From Rhodospirillaceae bacterium (GTDB taxonomy: Bacteria; Pseudomonadota; Alphaproteobacteria; Rhodospirillales; Rhodospirillaceae): a stretch of 64,000 bases of DNA. Positions within the stretch are counted from its first letter, which is position 1, and every line of letters begins with the position of its first letter. The notes under the pieces are model-generated. The model had not been told where the DNA came from. It saw only the letters and a program-made list of their open reading frames with translations, and made no database searches. Below are positions 25,360 through 33,389 of the stretch, piece after piece. The DNA is taken from the NCBI GenBank assembly GCA_029243545.1, contig JAQWRV010000011.1, positions 310,001 through 374,000 of the forward strand, written 5' to 3'. The position numbers were made by a program, and so were the translations under genes.

Positions 25360-26541
25360 TTAATAAGACCGCGGGAGACCAAGAACATTCTGCCCCAAAT
25401 AGGCAAGAATGAGATTGGTCGAAACCGGTGCAACTTGATACAGCCGCGTCTCTCGGAACTTGCGTTCGATGTCGTACTCTTCTGCAAATCCAAAGCCGCC
25501 AAATGTTTGTACGCACATTTCGGCCGCCTCCCACGAGGCTTCTGAAGCAAGCATCTTGCTTATATTGGCTTCCTCGGCGCATTTCTCGCCCGCATCAAAC
25601 TTCGTGGCCGCTTCTTTAACCATCAAGGCTGCGGCTCGATAAGATGCATAGGCCCGTGCTATGGGAAATTGGACGCCTTGGTTTCCTCCAATGGGATTGC
25701 CGAAGACTTTTCTCTCGCAGGCGTAGTCGGTCGCTTTTTTAATGAACCACTGGGCGTCGCCCAAACATTCAGCTGATATCAAAGTGCGCTCAGCGTTCAT
25801 GCCGTCAAGAATGTAGCGAAAGCCTTTTCCTTCTTCACCTATGAGGTTGACGGCTGGGACATTGACATCATCAAAGAAGACCTCCGTCGTGGCATGATTC
25901 ATCATGGTACGGATAGGGCGGATGGTCATGCCGTCCTTTATCGCATCGCGCATGTCGACCATGAGTACAGAAAGGCCATCACCTTTTTTCTGAACATCTT
26001 CTTTCGGTGTTGTTCGGGCTAAGAGAACCATGAAGTCAGAATGCTCAGCCCGGCTGGTCCAAATCTTCTGACCGTTGACGACGTAATGATCGCCCTTCTT
26101 CACGGCGGTTGTTTGCAATGAGAGCGTATCCGTTCCCGATGTTGGTTCTGTAACCCCGAATGCTTGGAGGCGAATTTCACCGGATGCGACTTTGGGCAAC
26201 CAGTCAGATTTCTGTTCTGGGCTGCCGTGCTTCAGGATTGTGCCCATGGTGTACATCTGTGCATGGCAGGCGCCGGCATTGCAGCCGTTCAAGTGAATTT
26301 CCTCAAGGATCGCGCACGCGGCTTTCAAGCCCAGCCCAGACCCACCGTATTCTTCAGGAATAAGGGCGGCTAAGAATCCAGCCTTGGTCATGGCGGTGAC
26401 GAAAGACGTCGGGTATTCCCGCTTCTCGTCGAGTTTCCGCCAGTACTCACCCGGAAAGTCTTGGCACAAGGCGCGGACGGAGTCCCGTATGGCTTCTAAT
26501 TCTTCGTCGGTCATGACCGATGCCGCATGGTCGTCCCGCAT
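25360..26541 (-). CDS. Acyl-CoA dehydrogenase family protein
   Basis: A 393-aa FAD enzyme that introduces an alpha-beta double bond into acyl-CoA. It shows the N-terminal helical domain with IPEEYGGSGLGL, the FAD/substrate segment QAFGVTEPTSGTDT and KIWTSRAEHSD, and the C-terminal QTFGGFGFAEEYDIERKFRETRLYQVAPVS. At the position where many family members carry the catalytic Glu (YEGT), this protein has Gln-Val-Ala (LYQVAPVS). It belongs to the branch ending VLGLPRSY, whose base may be elsewhere. It is first in the operon with the CoA ligase and amidase. Confidence 0.9.
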   Translation of the reverse strand: MRDDHAASVMTDEELEAIRDSVRALCQDFPGEYWRKLDEKREYPTSFVTAMTKAGFLAALIPEEYGGSGLGLKAACAILEEIHLNGCNAGACHAQMYTMGTILKHGSPEQKSDWLPKVASGEIRLQAFGVTEPTSGTDTLSLQTTAVKKGDHYVVNGQKIWTSRAEHSDFMVLLARTTPKEDVQKKGDGLSVLMVDMRDAIKDGMTIRPIRTMMNHATTEVFFDDVNVPAVNLIGEEGKGFRYILDGMNAERTLISAECLGDAQWFIKKATDYACERKVFGNPIGGNQGVQFPIARAYASYRAAALMVKEAATKFDAGEKCAEEANISKMLASEASWEAAEMCVQTFGGFGFAEEYDIERKFRETRLYQVAPVSTNLILAYLGQNVLGLPRSY

Positions 26542-26824
26542 GTTAGGGCTCCTTCGATTGGCATTGTCAGGAGAAAGTTTCCTGATTGATTTGTCTGCAC
26601 TCTAGTCATGCAGCGATACAGTGCAACGTCCAAGAATCGGCTCAGTGTATGCCGGCCTGTTCTGACCGAATACTGGACGGTTAGCGTGATAGGGTGGCAC
26701 TGAGCCATAGTAGCTCGAACTGCGAGCATCGATGACGATATATGACTCGAGCTTAAGCGCGCGTCTATCATACTGTACAATCAGGTCGAACTCTGTCCGT
26801 TCAAATATAGAGGAATTTCGAATT

Positions 26825-27430
26825 ATGAACCGTGCAAGTCTTTTCATCATTGCAATCAGTGCCCTGCTTTCAAATGCTTGCTCAACTGCTCAGGCCCACG
26901 TCGTGATTGAGAACTTCGAAGGACGGGCGAACTACAACGAATTTCTAACTTTGATGGTCCCGCATGGCTGCGGAAACTTGGATACAACAGAAGTGCGGAT
27001 GAAAATTCCACCTTCGGTTCCCTTGTTCGCCCCCGAAAACAAAGACGGCTGGGAAACCGCGCTCGTGATGCGAACGTTGGACGAGCCGGTCAGGCGCGGC
27101 AACGGTCCGGTCATTACCGAAGTGTATGACGAGGTTGTGTGGCGCGGTCACTTGCCGGCGAATCAACTCGGGGTCTTTAAGTTTCTGGCGCGTATGCCTG
27201 GTAAAGTGGGTACCGTCGTGCCGTTCAAAACAATTCAGAGCTGTGGCGATCGGCAAGACCGGTGGGTTGATGTCGTTGAAGACGGCGAGCCTGCCTGGAA
27301 GATGTGGGCCTATGAGAAGCCTGCGCCGTATGTCACCGTTGTCGACGGTGGTGGGCCGCAGCTAGGCGCCAGCATGAAAGACATTGGCGCTGAGCGGCAA
27401 AGGTTGGGTCAAGGCGCCAATCGCGAATAG
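26825..27430 (+). CDS. YcnI-like (DUF1775) exported protein, copy 1
   Basis: A 201-aa exported protein of the YcnI/DUF1775 family, an immunoglobulin-like fold some of whose members bind copper through the mature N-terminal His. The signal peptide ends at AQA, so the mature chain would begin HVVIENFEG. Family blocks are MVPHGCG, GWETALVMR, EVVWRGHLPANQLGVFKF and PFKTIQSCGD with a following Trp. Two Cys (HGCG and QSCGD) could pair. The start ATG 26825 has AGAGGA upstream; the longer frame from 26732 is unsupported. No copper exporter (PcuAC, CopCD) sits beside it. A second copy lies at 58003-58644. Confidence 0.8.
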   Translation: MNRASLFIIAISALLSNACSTAQAHVVIENFEGRANYNEFLTLMVPHGCGNLDTTEVRMKIPPSVPLFAPENKDGWETALVMRTLDEPVRRGNGPVITEVYDEVVWRGHLPANQLGVFKFLARMPGKVGTVVPFKTIQSCGDRQDRWVDVVEDGEPAWKMWAYEKPAPYVTVVDGGGPQLGASMKDIGAERQRLGQGANRE

Positions 27431-27895
27431 GCGCTCTAAAGCGGGAGTGGGCTGACGCCGATCGCTCTGGCTACCCAAACCGGGGCGGCTGCCAATTGTC
27501 GACATCGAAGATGTCTGGAGTGTGACGGTTGAACGCGACCTTTGCCAGTTCAGGCAGTTCATCAATTGAGAAAATTTTTTGTCCCGGTGCCCGCCCGAAT
27601 GAACGCCCGGCATGATTTTCCATGCTGATGCCCGGTTGCCAATCAGACAGATTATGCAAGGCGCCAGTAAACGGCACGATTTATGTCACCGGCGATATAG
27701 ACAATTTCCTGATCCGGCTAAAGCCCGACCGAACGCTTTAGAAACAACAGCTTAAGAAACCGACCGGACATTTTGGCAGGAACGGGCCCATGAAGGAGCT
27801 CTGTGTGGGTCGCATCCCTGTCAGACGGGTTGGGCGTCGCGTTGAGGGTTATTGAGCGGGATAGCCTAACCCTTGGCTACCATGGCCCGCCGTAT
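27431..27895. other. Gap with possible decayed coding sequence
   Basis: No intact gene is convincing in these 465 bp. A 68-codon minus-strand frame (27471-27677, GTG start) reads like protein (DWQPGISMENHAGRSFG, FDVDNWQPPRFG) but a stop lies just before it. On the plus strand near 27680-27740 another frame reads VNGTIYVTGDIDNFLIRL and then stops. Both look like fragments of lost genes. I could not assign either to a family. Confidence 0.4.
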
Positions 27896-28414
27896 TTAAT
27901 ACCCCGCAGCGTCTTCCACATCGTTGTCGCGGCCCATAACTAGGATGGTGCGCTCATATGAGCAAATAACGTCTTTCTTCTGGTTAAAACCTAAGGTTTT
28001 AACCGTGACGATGCCTTGGCCCGGACGAGATTTTGATGGGCGTTTTGAGAGCACTTCGGATTCCGCATAAATCGTATCGTCGGCATAAACCGGATGGGGC
28101 AGTAAAATATCTGTCCAGCCCAGATTGGCCACAGCCTTCTGGCTGATGTCCGACACACTCATGCCGGTGATGATGGCGAGAGTCAGCGTGGAGACGATGA
28201 GCGGCTGGCCGAATTCCGTGTGCTTCGCATACTCCGCATCGAAGTGTATGGGGTGGGTGTTCATGGTCAGATTCGTGAACCATATATTGTCGGTCAATGT
28301 GACCGTACGGCCGGGGCGATGCTCATAAATATCGCCCACTTCAAAATCCTCAAAGTAACGCCCGCCGCGTTCGCGGTAACGACTCTCTCCGACCTTGGCA
28401 GCTTCGACAACCAT
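27896..28414 (-). CDS. MaoC-like dehydratase
   Basis: A 172-aa hot-dog-fold enzyme of the MaoC/(R)-hydratase type acting on enoyl- or hydroxyacyl-CoA. It shows RYFEDFEVGDIYEHRPGRTV, then the hydratase motif TMNTHPIHFDAEYA, where Asn/His/Asp fit the catalytic segment, and VYADDTIYAESEVL. ATG 28414 has GGAGAG just upstream; the frame to 28507 is not supported. It resembles mesaconyl-CoA or related short dicarboxyl-CoA hydratases in the N-terminal signature, but the substrate is uncertain. It follows a deacetylase-fold gene by 29 bp in the same direction. Confidence 0.85.
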   Translation of the reverse strand: MVVEAAKVGESRYRERGGRYFEDFEVGDIYEHRPGRTVTLTDNIWFTNLTMNTHPIHFDAEYAKHTEFGQPLIVSTLTLAIITGMSVSDISQKAVANLGWTDILLPHPVYADDTIYAESEVLSKRPSKSRPGQGIVTVKTLGFNQKKDVICSYERTILVMGRDNDVEDAAGY

Positions 28415-28443
28415 GGTTCTCTCCTTTGAACAATGAACGTAAT

Positions 28444-29307
28444 TTAAACGGGGGCAGGGACCTGTGCCGCATAGGCATCCGCAATCTCTTGCCGTGTCGC
28501 GAACCAAACCTTGTCACGCGCCGCGGCATGAGCTAGGAAATTCTCAAAGGCTTTCATGCGGCCAGGCCGCCCCACGATACGCAAATGAACACCGAGCGAC
28601 ATCATCTTGTTTGGCGATTCCGCGCATTCCGCGTAAAGCCAGTCAAAGGTGTCGATAAGATATTTTTCCCATTGATCCGGCGTATAGGACGCATCCATCC
28701 ACATCTTCATGTCGTTGGTGTCCAGCGCGTAGGGTGAAATCAGAATGGGCTTTTCGTCCACTATATCCCAGCGGGGGACATCGTCGGAATAGTCATCCAT
28801 GTGGTAGGTGTAGCCTTCTTCGACTAAAAGGCGGCGCGTGTTCTCTGTTAGCACATAGCGCGATAGCCAACCGGCTGGCCGCTTGCCGCAGGTCTTATCG
28901 ATGGACTCTGCTGCCTTGCGGATGAAATCGCGCTCCATGTCTTCTTTCATCCAGTGTTGATGCGCCCAGCGGTAGCCGTGGGCGCAAATTTCATGGCCGT
29001 CGGCAACGATTTGTTTCGCCAGGTCGGGCGCACGTTCCAGCGCAAGCGCCGCCGCCGTGAAGGTTGCGGTTACGCCATAGTCGCGCAGGAGGTTGAGAAC
29101 CCGAGGTGCGCCGGCACGGATGCCGTAATCGTAATTGGATTCGTTGCCGAAATTGCGGCCTTTGCTCATCACGACTTGCAATTCGTCGACGGGTTCAGGT
29201 GCGCGATCGCCATCGGCGATACTTTCTTCTGCCCCTTCTTCGACATTGACGACGACTGAAACGGCAAGACGCATGTCATGCGGCCAAGAAAATTCTGGGG
29301 TGGCCAT
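28444..29307 (-). CDS. Polysaccharide-deacetylase-fold hydrolase (PuuE-like)
   Basis: A 287-aa NodB-homology protein of the cytosolic allantoinase/PuuE branch rather than secreted cell-wall deacetylases: no signal peptide, and VSVVVNVEEGAE near the N-terminus. The metal-binding segment is EICAHGYRWAHQHW, followed by WLSRYVLTENTRRLL and a C-terminal LGVHLRIVGRPGRM. These enzymes hydrolyse cyclic amides or related C-N bonds. It abuts the SDR gene (2 bp) and is probably translated with it. Possible substrates include allantoin-like or imide compounds. Confidence 0.85.
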   Translation of the reverse strand: MATPEFSWPHDMRLAVSVVVNVEEGAEESIADGDRAPEPVDELQVVMSKGRNFGNESNYDYGIRAGAPRVLNLLRDYGVTATFTAAALALERAPDLAKQIVADGHEICAHGYRWAHQHWMKEDMERDFIRKAAESIDKTCGKRPAGWLSRYVLTENTRRLLVEEGYTYHMDDYSDDVPRWDIVDEKPILISPYALDTNDMKMWMDASYTPDQWEKYLIDTFDWLYAECAESPNKMMSLGVHLRIVGRPGRMKAFENFLAHAAARDKVWFATRQEIADAYAAQVPAPV

Positions 29308-29309
29308 GT

Positions 29310-30143
29310 TTAGTGGTACTCCTCGCCGCCGGACACATTGAGCGCTTCCGCGGTGATGTAATCAGCTTGATCGGAACAGAGAAACGCACAGGCTTTGGCG
29401 ATGTCGTCTACGAGTCCGACGCGTCCGATGGGAATGCGGCCACGCATATCAGAGAGGTACTCTTCCTCCGTCTTACCTTGGGCTTTTGACATGAAATCGT
29501 TTTGCCAGGCGCCAAGCCCGGTCGTCACATGGTTGGGGCAGATAGCATTCACGGTGATGTTGTGCTCTGCGAGTTCGATGGCGGCAACCCGTGTTAAGCC
29601 AACGAGGCCATGCTTGGAGGAGGTATAAGCCGCCGTATTACCGAAACCAGACTTGGCAGCCTGGCTAGCGATACTGACGACGCGTCCACCTCTACCCTGT
29701 TTTATCATCTGTTTGGCAGCGTGTTTGATGCCGAAGAAACAGCCACGCAGGTTTACACCCAGGACCCCATCCCATTGCTCCTGGGTCATCTCAATGAGCG
29801 GGCCAAATAGATATCCAATTCCTGCGTTATTGATGAGGATGTCGAGCCGCCCATAGGTTTCAACGGCGAAGTTAATAAGTCCTTCGACTTCACTCTCTAT
29901 CAGCATATCGGCGGCATAGCCTACGGCCTCTCCACCCCCTTCTCTGATGGAGGCTACAACCTTCTGTAAGTCATCTTTGGTTCCGACGCCGTGGGCGGGC
30001 GCAATCTCACCTTTAATTTTTCCGATGTCATGAATAATAACCTTGCAGCCTTCTTGTGCCAGGCGTGTGGCCATGGCTTCGCCGAGCCCCTTGGGCCGGC
30101 CGGATCCGGTAATTATGGCGACCTTGCCATCTAGATCATACAT
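29310..30143 (-). CDS. Short-chain dehydrogenase/reductase
   Basis: A 277-aa SDR oxidoreductase with the cofactor motif TGSGRPKGLGEAMA (TGxxxGxG type), NNAGIGY, the catalytic Ser in VSIASQAAKSG and YTSSKHG (Tyr-x-x-x-Lys: Y, S, S, K spacing as YTSSK). The closing LNVSGGEEYH is typical of FabG-like enzymes. It has an extra segment around residues 40-55 (IAPAHGVGTKDD) also seen in multifunctional-enzyme-like SDRs. It is translated toward the PuuE-like and MaoC genes, so dehydrogenation, C-N hydrolysis and hydration may belong to one pathway. The substrate is unknown. Confidence 0.9.
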   Translation of the reverse strand: MYDLDGKVAIITGSGRPKGLGEAMATRLAQEGCKVIIHDIGKIKGEIAPAHGVGTKDDLQKVVASIREGGGEAVGYAADMLIESEVEGLINFAVETYGRLDILINNAGIGYLFGPLIEMTQEQWDGVLGVNLRGCFFGIKHAAKQMIKQGRGGRVVSIASQAAKSGFGNTAAYTSSKHGLVGLTRVAAIELAEHNITVNAICPNHVTTGLGAWQNDFMSKAQGKTEEEYLSDMRGRIPIGRVGLVDDIAKACAFLCSDQADYITAEALNVSGGEEYH

Positions 30144-30179
30144 CTCGGTATCTCCTCAGCTTTTTGTGCTCTGTTTTTT

Positions 30180-30857
30180 TTAGAACGGTTTCCAAATGCC
30201 GACAGCGCCGGCGAGAGCGACAAGGCCCCAAATAGTGAGAATGGGAATGCGTGTGATGTAAAGCGCTCGTTTCATGATTGCGAGATCTTCAGGCGTTTCC
30301 CCAGTGGTCATGACCCGTCCATAGGCGACGCCAAACGGTTTCATGGTGGTACGTGAAATGATGCCGCAGAACACGGTTCCGGCCCAGATGAGCTGCTTGG
30401 CGGCCAGCCAATTGTCCTGAGTGATCCCTGAGCCCATGAGAGACATGACGCCGATTACGGTAATCGTGATGCCGATCACCCAACGCATAGGTAGGTCGAC
30501 TTTCCTAATCAACGCGACTTTCTCAGGCCCGCCCTTGTTGAGAAAGAGTGCCAGCACGAAATAGATCCATGCGATGGCGACGACCCAAATCAGCGTTAGG
30601 ATCATTGGGTCAAATTCTGATTCGAACCACCGCATGCTGCTCATGGTGAAGCCGAGGGCAATGACAAGCGGCATGCAGACGCGCGGGAATTGGTCCAGCC
30701 AGTGCATGATTTTCCTCACCCAGGTTCGTGCATCTGTTGACAGTCCGGGCTTCAGAAGCTGGCTGGAGGCATAAAAAACGCCTAGGTCACCGCCGAGCCA
30801 ATACACAAAACAAAGCGCATGTGTGTAGAGAAGAATCTCGTAAAGACCGACTTCCAT
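30180..30857 (-). CDS. Integral membrane protein, unknown function
   Basis: A 225-aa protein with about five hydrophobic segments (HALCFVYWLGGDLGVFYAS, VCMPLVIALGFTM, LTLIWVVAIAWIYFVLALF, WVIGITITVIGVMSLM, ILTIWGLVALAGAVGIW). A His in the first helix and the general topology recall DUF2269/CopD-like membrane proteins, some of which bind haem, but the match is not firm. It lies 36 bp upstream of the SDR in the same direction. It starts at ATG 30857 with no overlapping competitor. Confidence 0.7.
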   Translation of the reverse strand: MEVGLYEILLYTHALCFVYWLGGDLGVFYASSQLLKPGLSTDARTWVRKIMHWLDQFPRVCMPLVIALGFTMSSMRWFESEFDPMILTLIWVVAIAWIYFVLALFLNKGGPEKVALIRKVDLPMRWVIGITITVIGVMSLMGSGITQDNWLAAKQLIWAGTVFCGIISRTTMKPFGVAYGRVMTTGETPEDLAIMKRALYITRIPILTIWGLVALAGAVGIWKPF

Positions 30858-30939
30858 TGGTCACCCCAAAATCTCGTTCCGCGCTCCCCTTTGCGCGTCC
30901 TGCCCCGGGGTATAGCATCGCACGTGAGGGAGGACCAAC

Positions 30940-31392
30940 GTGCGCTTAGCAAGTCTGATCATTATCTTGGCGTTGTTGGCCACAAGTGGTTCGCAGGCCG
31001 ACTCGCGGACCCAGGTGGGCCTCACAAATTTTGATCGTCTGGCTGCTAATCCACCTGATCCAGACCGCGTGACCCTTCTCCAGATGAGGCGCGTTTTTCA
31101 TATCAACTTGGCCGAGTCTATTTCTATGGCGGTCAAACAGAGAAGGCCTTGGTGTCATTCAACCGGGCCATAGATCTCGACTATAGCCAGGCCAAATTTC
31201 TCGTCGGGCTGATCATGACCCGGGGCTAAGAGGGCGCACCAGATGACCGGTGTCGCGTTGAACGGCTATGGCAGAATCCAGCGCGCCAAACCCATGCCAA
31301 TGCATAAGTCAGCTAAGTGGATTCTGCGCTGAGCGGTCGATTCGATACCTGCGAGAGTCTGGCGTCAGACGTTGAGCTGGCAGACTTCTGAT
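30940..31392 (+). pseudogene. Dead first copy of the secreted Sel1/TPR-like array
   Basis: A signal-peptide-like start (MRLASLIIILALLATSGSQA) leads into NFDRLAANPPDPDRV, matching the opening of the three downstream genes except that the first Cys is Phe. About 20 codons are then missing and the frame changes. The homology resumes as SYQLGRVYFYGGQTEKAL and YSQAKFLVGLI, meets a TAA after MTRG, continues with DDRCRVERLW, meets another stop, and ends with GRFDTCESLASD. At least three lesions are present. It shows that the array once had four members. Confidence 0.75.
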
Positions 31393-31488
31393 TGCCAACC
31401 TCAAAGCGGGCCTCAATAATAGGCTAGGCAAATAAATAGCCCGGTAAATAAAAACGGCTTTCATCCATAAGGCCATAAGGAGTGACCC

Positions 31489-32085
31489 ATGCGCACATTG
31501 CTTGTTGCGTTTCTATTCACGGCATCAACCTCAAGTGTGCAGGCTGCACCCGACCCCGAAGGTGTAACCCAGTGCGACGTTCTGGCCTCGCATGGGTCTG
31601 ACCCGGAGCGTGTTTCGCCGGGCGTTAGTCAATCCGGCATGCGCAAAGCGGCAGCGATCGCGGCGTGTTTGGCGGCGACAGACGAACAGCCCAACAATCG
31701 CCGACTGAGATATCTCTTGGGCCGGGCCTATTTTTACAGCGGCCGTGCTGACGATGCGATGCCTCACCTAATATTCTCCGCCGACGCGGGTCACCGTCAG
31801 GGACAGTTTGTGCTGGGCTATATTTACGACGGTGGACTTCAAAATGTCGCACAAGACCGTTGCAAGGCAGAGAAACTGTGGCTGCGGTCGGCACGCCAGG
31901 GCCGGTTCGCGGCGCTGGTGAGCTACCCTCATCACGTGGTGCGCGGCATGTTTGATGATTGCGACGTGAGTGCTACGAACGAAGAAATGGCAGGTTTTTT
32001 GGAAACCGCCAAGGGTATGGCGTCGGACTATTACCGCCGCACGTGGACGGCTGATGTGACAGCCGATTTTGAAGCTAATCGTTAA
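31489..32085 (+). CDS. Secreted four-cysteine Sel1/TPR-like protein, copy 2
   Basis: A 198-aa exported protein: signal peptide MRTLLVAFLFTASTSSVQA, then CDVLASHGSDPERVSPGV, a helical repeat LRYLLGRAYFYSGRADDAM, then AGHRQGQFVLGYIYDGG and CKAEKLWLRSARQGRFAAL. This is the Sel1/TPR helix pattern. Four Cys (in QCDV, AACL, DRCK and DDCD) are kept in all three intact copies and could form two disulfides in the periplasm. AAGGAGTG precedes the start. It lies 12 bp before the next copy. Helical-repeat proteins usually mediate protein contacts; no partner is evident. Confidence 0.8.
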   Translation: MRTLLVAFLFTASTSSVQAAPDPEGVTQCDVLASHGSDPERVSPGVSQSGMRKAAAIAACLAATDEQPNNRRLRYLLGRAYFYSGRADDAMPHLIFSADAGHRQGQFVLGYIYDGGLQNVAQDRCKAEKLWLRSARQGRFAALVSYPHHVVRGMFDDCDVSATNEEMAGFLETAKGMASDYYRRTWTADVTADFEANR

Positions 32086-32097
32086 GGGGGCTGTAAA

Positions 32098-32721
32098 ATG
32101 AATTTTCTAAAATATATTGCCGCTGTTGCGACCGTTGCGCTGTGTTCACCTGTCATTCTATTTGGTGCCGTTCCGGCATGGGCTGACGGCCATGAGATTA
32201 CCGAGTGTGATCAGCTGGTCTCCCATGGCGAGGACCCCGACCGTGTGGCTCCAGGCGTAAGCCCTGTGCTTTTATTCGCCGGCGAGGCCGCGTGCCGTGA
32301 AGCGGTTGCAAAGGACCCCGAGAACATGCGCCTGCGCTACCAGTTGGCCCGTGTACTGTTCTATGCAGAGAAAACTGAGGAATCGATGCCTCATCTAAAT
32401 TTCGCGGCAGAAGCTGGTTCTGAACAGGCTCAGTTTGTTCTGGGCTACATCACTGATGGCGGCCTCCAGGGGGTTAAGAAAGACACCTGCAAGGTGGAGG
32501 ACCTCTGGGTGCGCTCAGCCCGCCAAGGCCGGTTTGCAGCCCGTGTTAGTTATCCGCGCCATGTGGCAAACGGAAAGTTTAAAGGCTGCGACATACAGGC
32601 CAGCTCATCCGAGATCATGAGCTTCCTTGATGCTGCTAAAGGTCAGGCTGACGGATACTATCAAGAGATCCTCGTAGAACAGGTGACTGAGACCTACAGC
32701 GTGTCTGACCATGCGAACTAA
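32098..32721 (+). CDS. Secreted four-cysteine Sel1/TPR-like protein, copy 3
   Basis: A 207-aa paralogue of its neighbours with signal peptide (YIAAVATVALCSPVILFGAVPAWA region) and the same landmarks: ECDQLVSHGEDPDRVAPGV, LRYQLARVLFYAEKTEES, AQFVLGYITDGGLQG, CKVEDLWVRSARQGRFAA and FKGCDIQA. The four Cys positions match. GGGGGC precedes the start. Its last 11 bases overlap the start of copy 4, implying translational coupling. Confidence 0.8.
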   Translation: MNFLKYIAAVATVALCSPVILFGAVPAWADGHEITECDQLVSHGEDPDRVAPGVSPVLLFAGEAACREAVAKDPENMRLRYQLARVLFYAEKTEESMPHLNFAAEAGSEQAQFVLGYITDGGLQGVKKDTCKVEDLWVRSARQGRFAARVSYPRHVANGKFKGCDIQASSSEIMSFLDAAKGQADGYYQEILVEQVTETYSVSDHAN

Positions 32722-33346
32722 GCCGCACCTCAATCTTGGCGTCTTTGCTATCTTGTGTGGCGTTCTCCTCTGCACATCTGTTGGTGCCCAACCGGTCGCG
32801 ACCCAATCTGATGCAACGATGTGCGACCGGTTGGCGGCACATCCGTTAGACCCTGATCGCATTGTCGCCGGTGTGCCCACATCACAGGTCGAACTCGCCG
32901 CTGCCATCTCTGCCTGCGAGGCGGCGCTTATAGTTGATCCTGCGAATCCGCGCCTGGCCTATCAGTTGGCCCGGGTCTATTTTTACGATGATCGCACCGC
33001 CGATGCAGTGAAAACCATAACGCGTGCCGCAGATGCGGGGCATCGGCAGGCAAAGTTTGTCCTGGGAGCGCTGATCGCCAATAACCGGCCGGATGCTACT
33101 AAGGGTGTCTGCGAAGCGGAACGTTGGTGGGCCTTATCAGCCAAGGCTGGCCGGACGGCAGCGGAAGTCGCCTATGCTCGTCACGCCACGAAAGGATTGT
33201 TTTCAGATTGCGGTGTGCTTGGCGCGTCGACTGATGACATGCTGGTCTTCCTGGACAGTGCTGCTGAAAAGGACGGTAATTATTATCTTGGGCTTCTCAT
33301 TGCAGACCTCAGAGAAGATTTAACTAACTACGCAGAAGCGCATTAG
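32711..33346 (+). CDS. Secreted four-cysteine Sel1/TPR-like protein, copy 4
   Basis: A 211-aa paralogue, the most divergent of the intact three: signal peptide (LGVFAILCGVLLCTSVGA), MCDRLAAHPLDPDRIVAGV, LAYQLARVYFYDDRTADA, AKFVLGALIANNRP, CEAERWWALSAKAGRTAA and FSDCGVLG. The four conserved Cys are present. It starts inside the end of copy 3 and ends 43 bp before an unrelated reductase gene. The conserved DPDRV motif after the first Cys is a useful signature of this family. Confidence 0.8.
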   Translation: MRTKPHLNLGVFAILCGVLLCTSVGAQPVATQSDATMCDRLAAHPLDPDRIVAGVPTSQVELAAAISACEAALIVDPANPRLAYQLARVYFYDDRTADAVKTITRAADAGHRQAKFVLGALIANNRPDATKGVCEAERWWALSAKAGRTAAEVAYARHATKGLFSDCGVLGASTDDMLVFLDSAAEKDGNYYLGLLIADLREDLTNYAEAH

Positions 33347-33389
33347 GTTGCGCGCTAAGTCAAACAACAATCAAACTCACAGGGATTTC

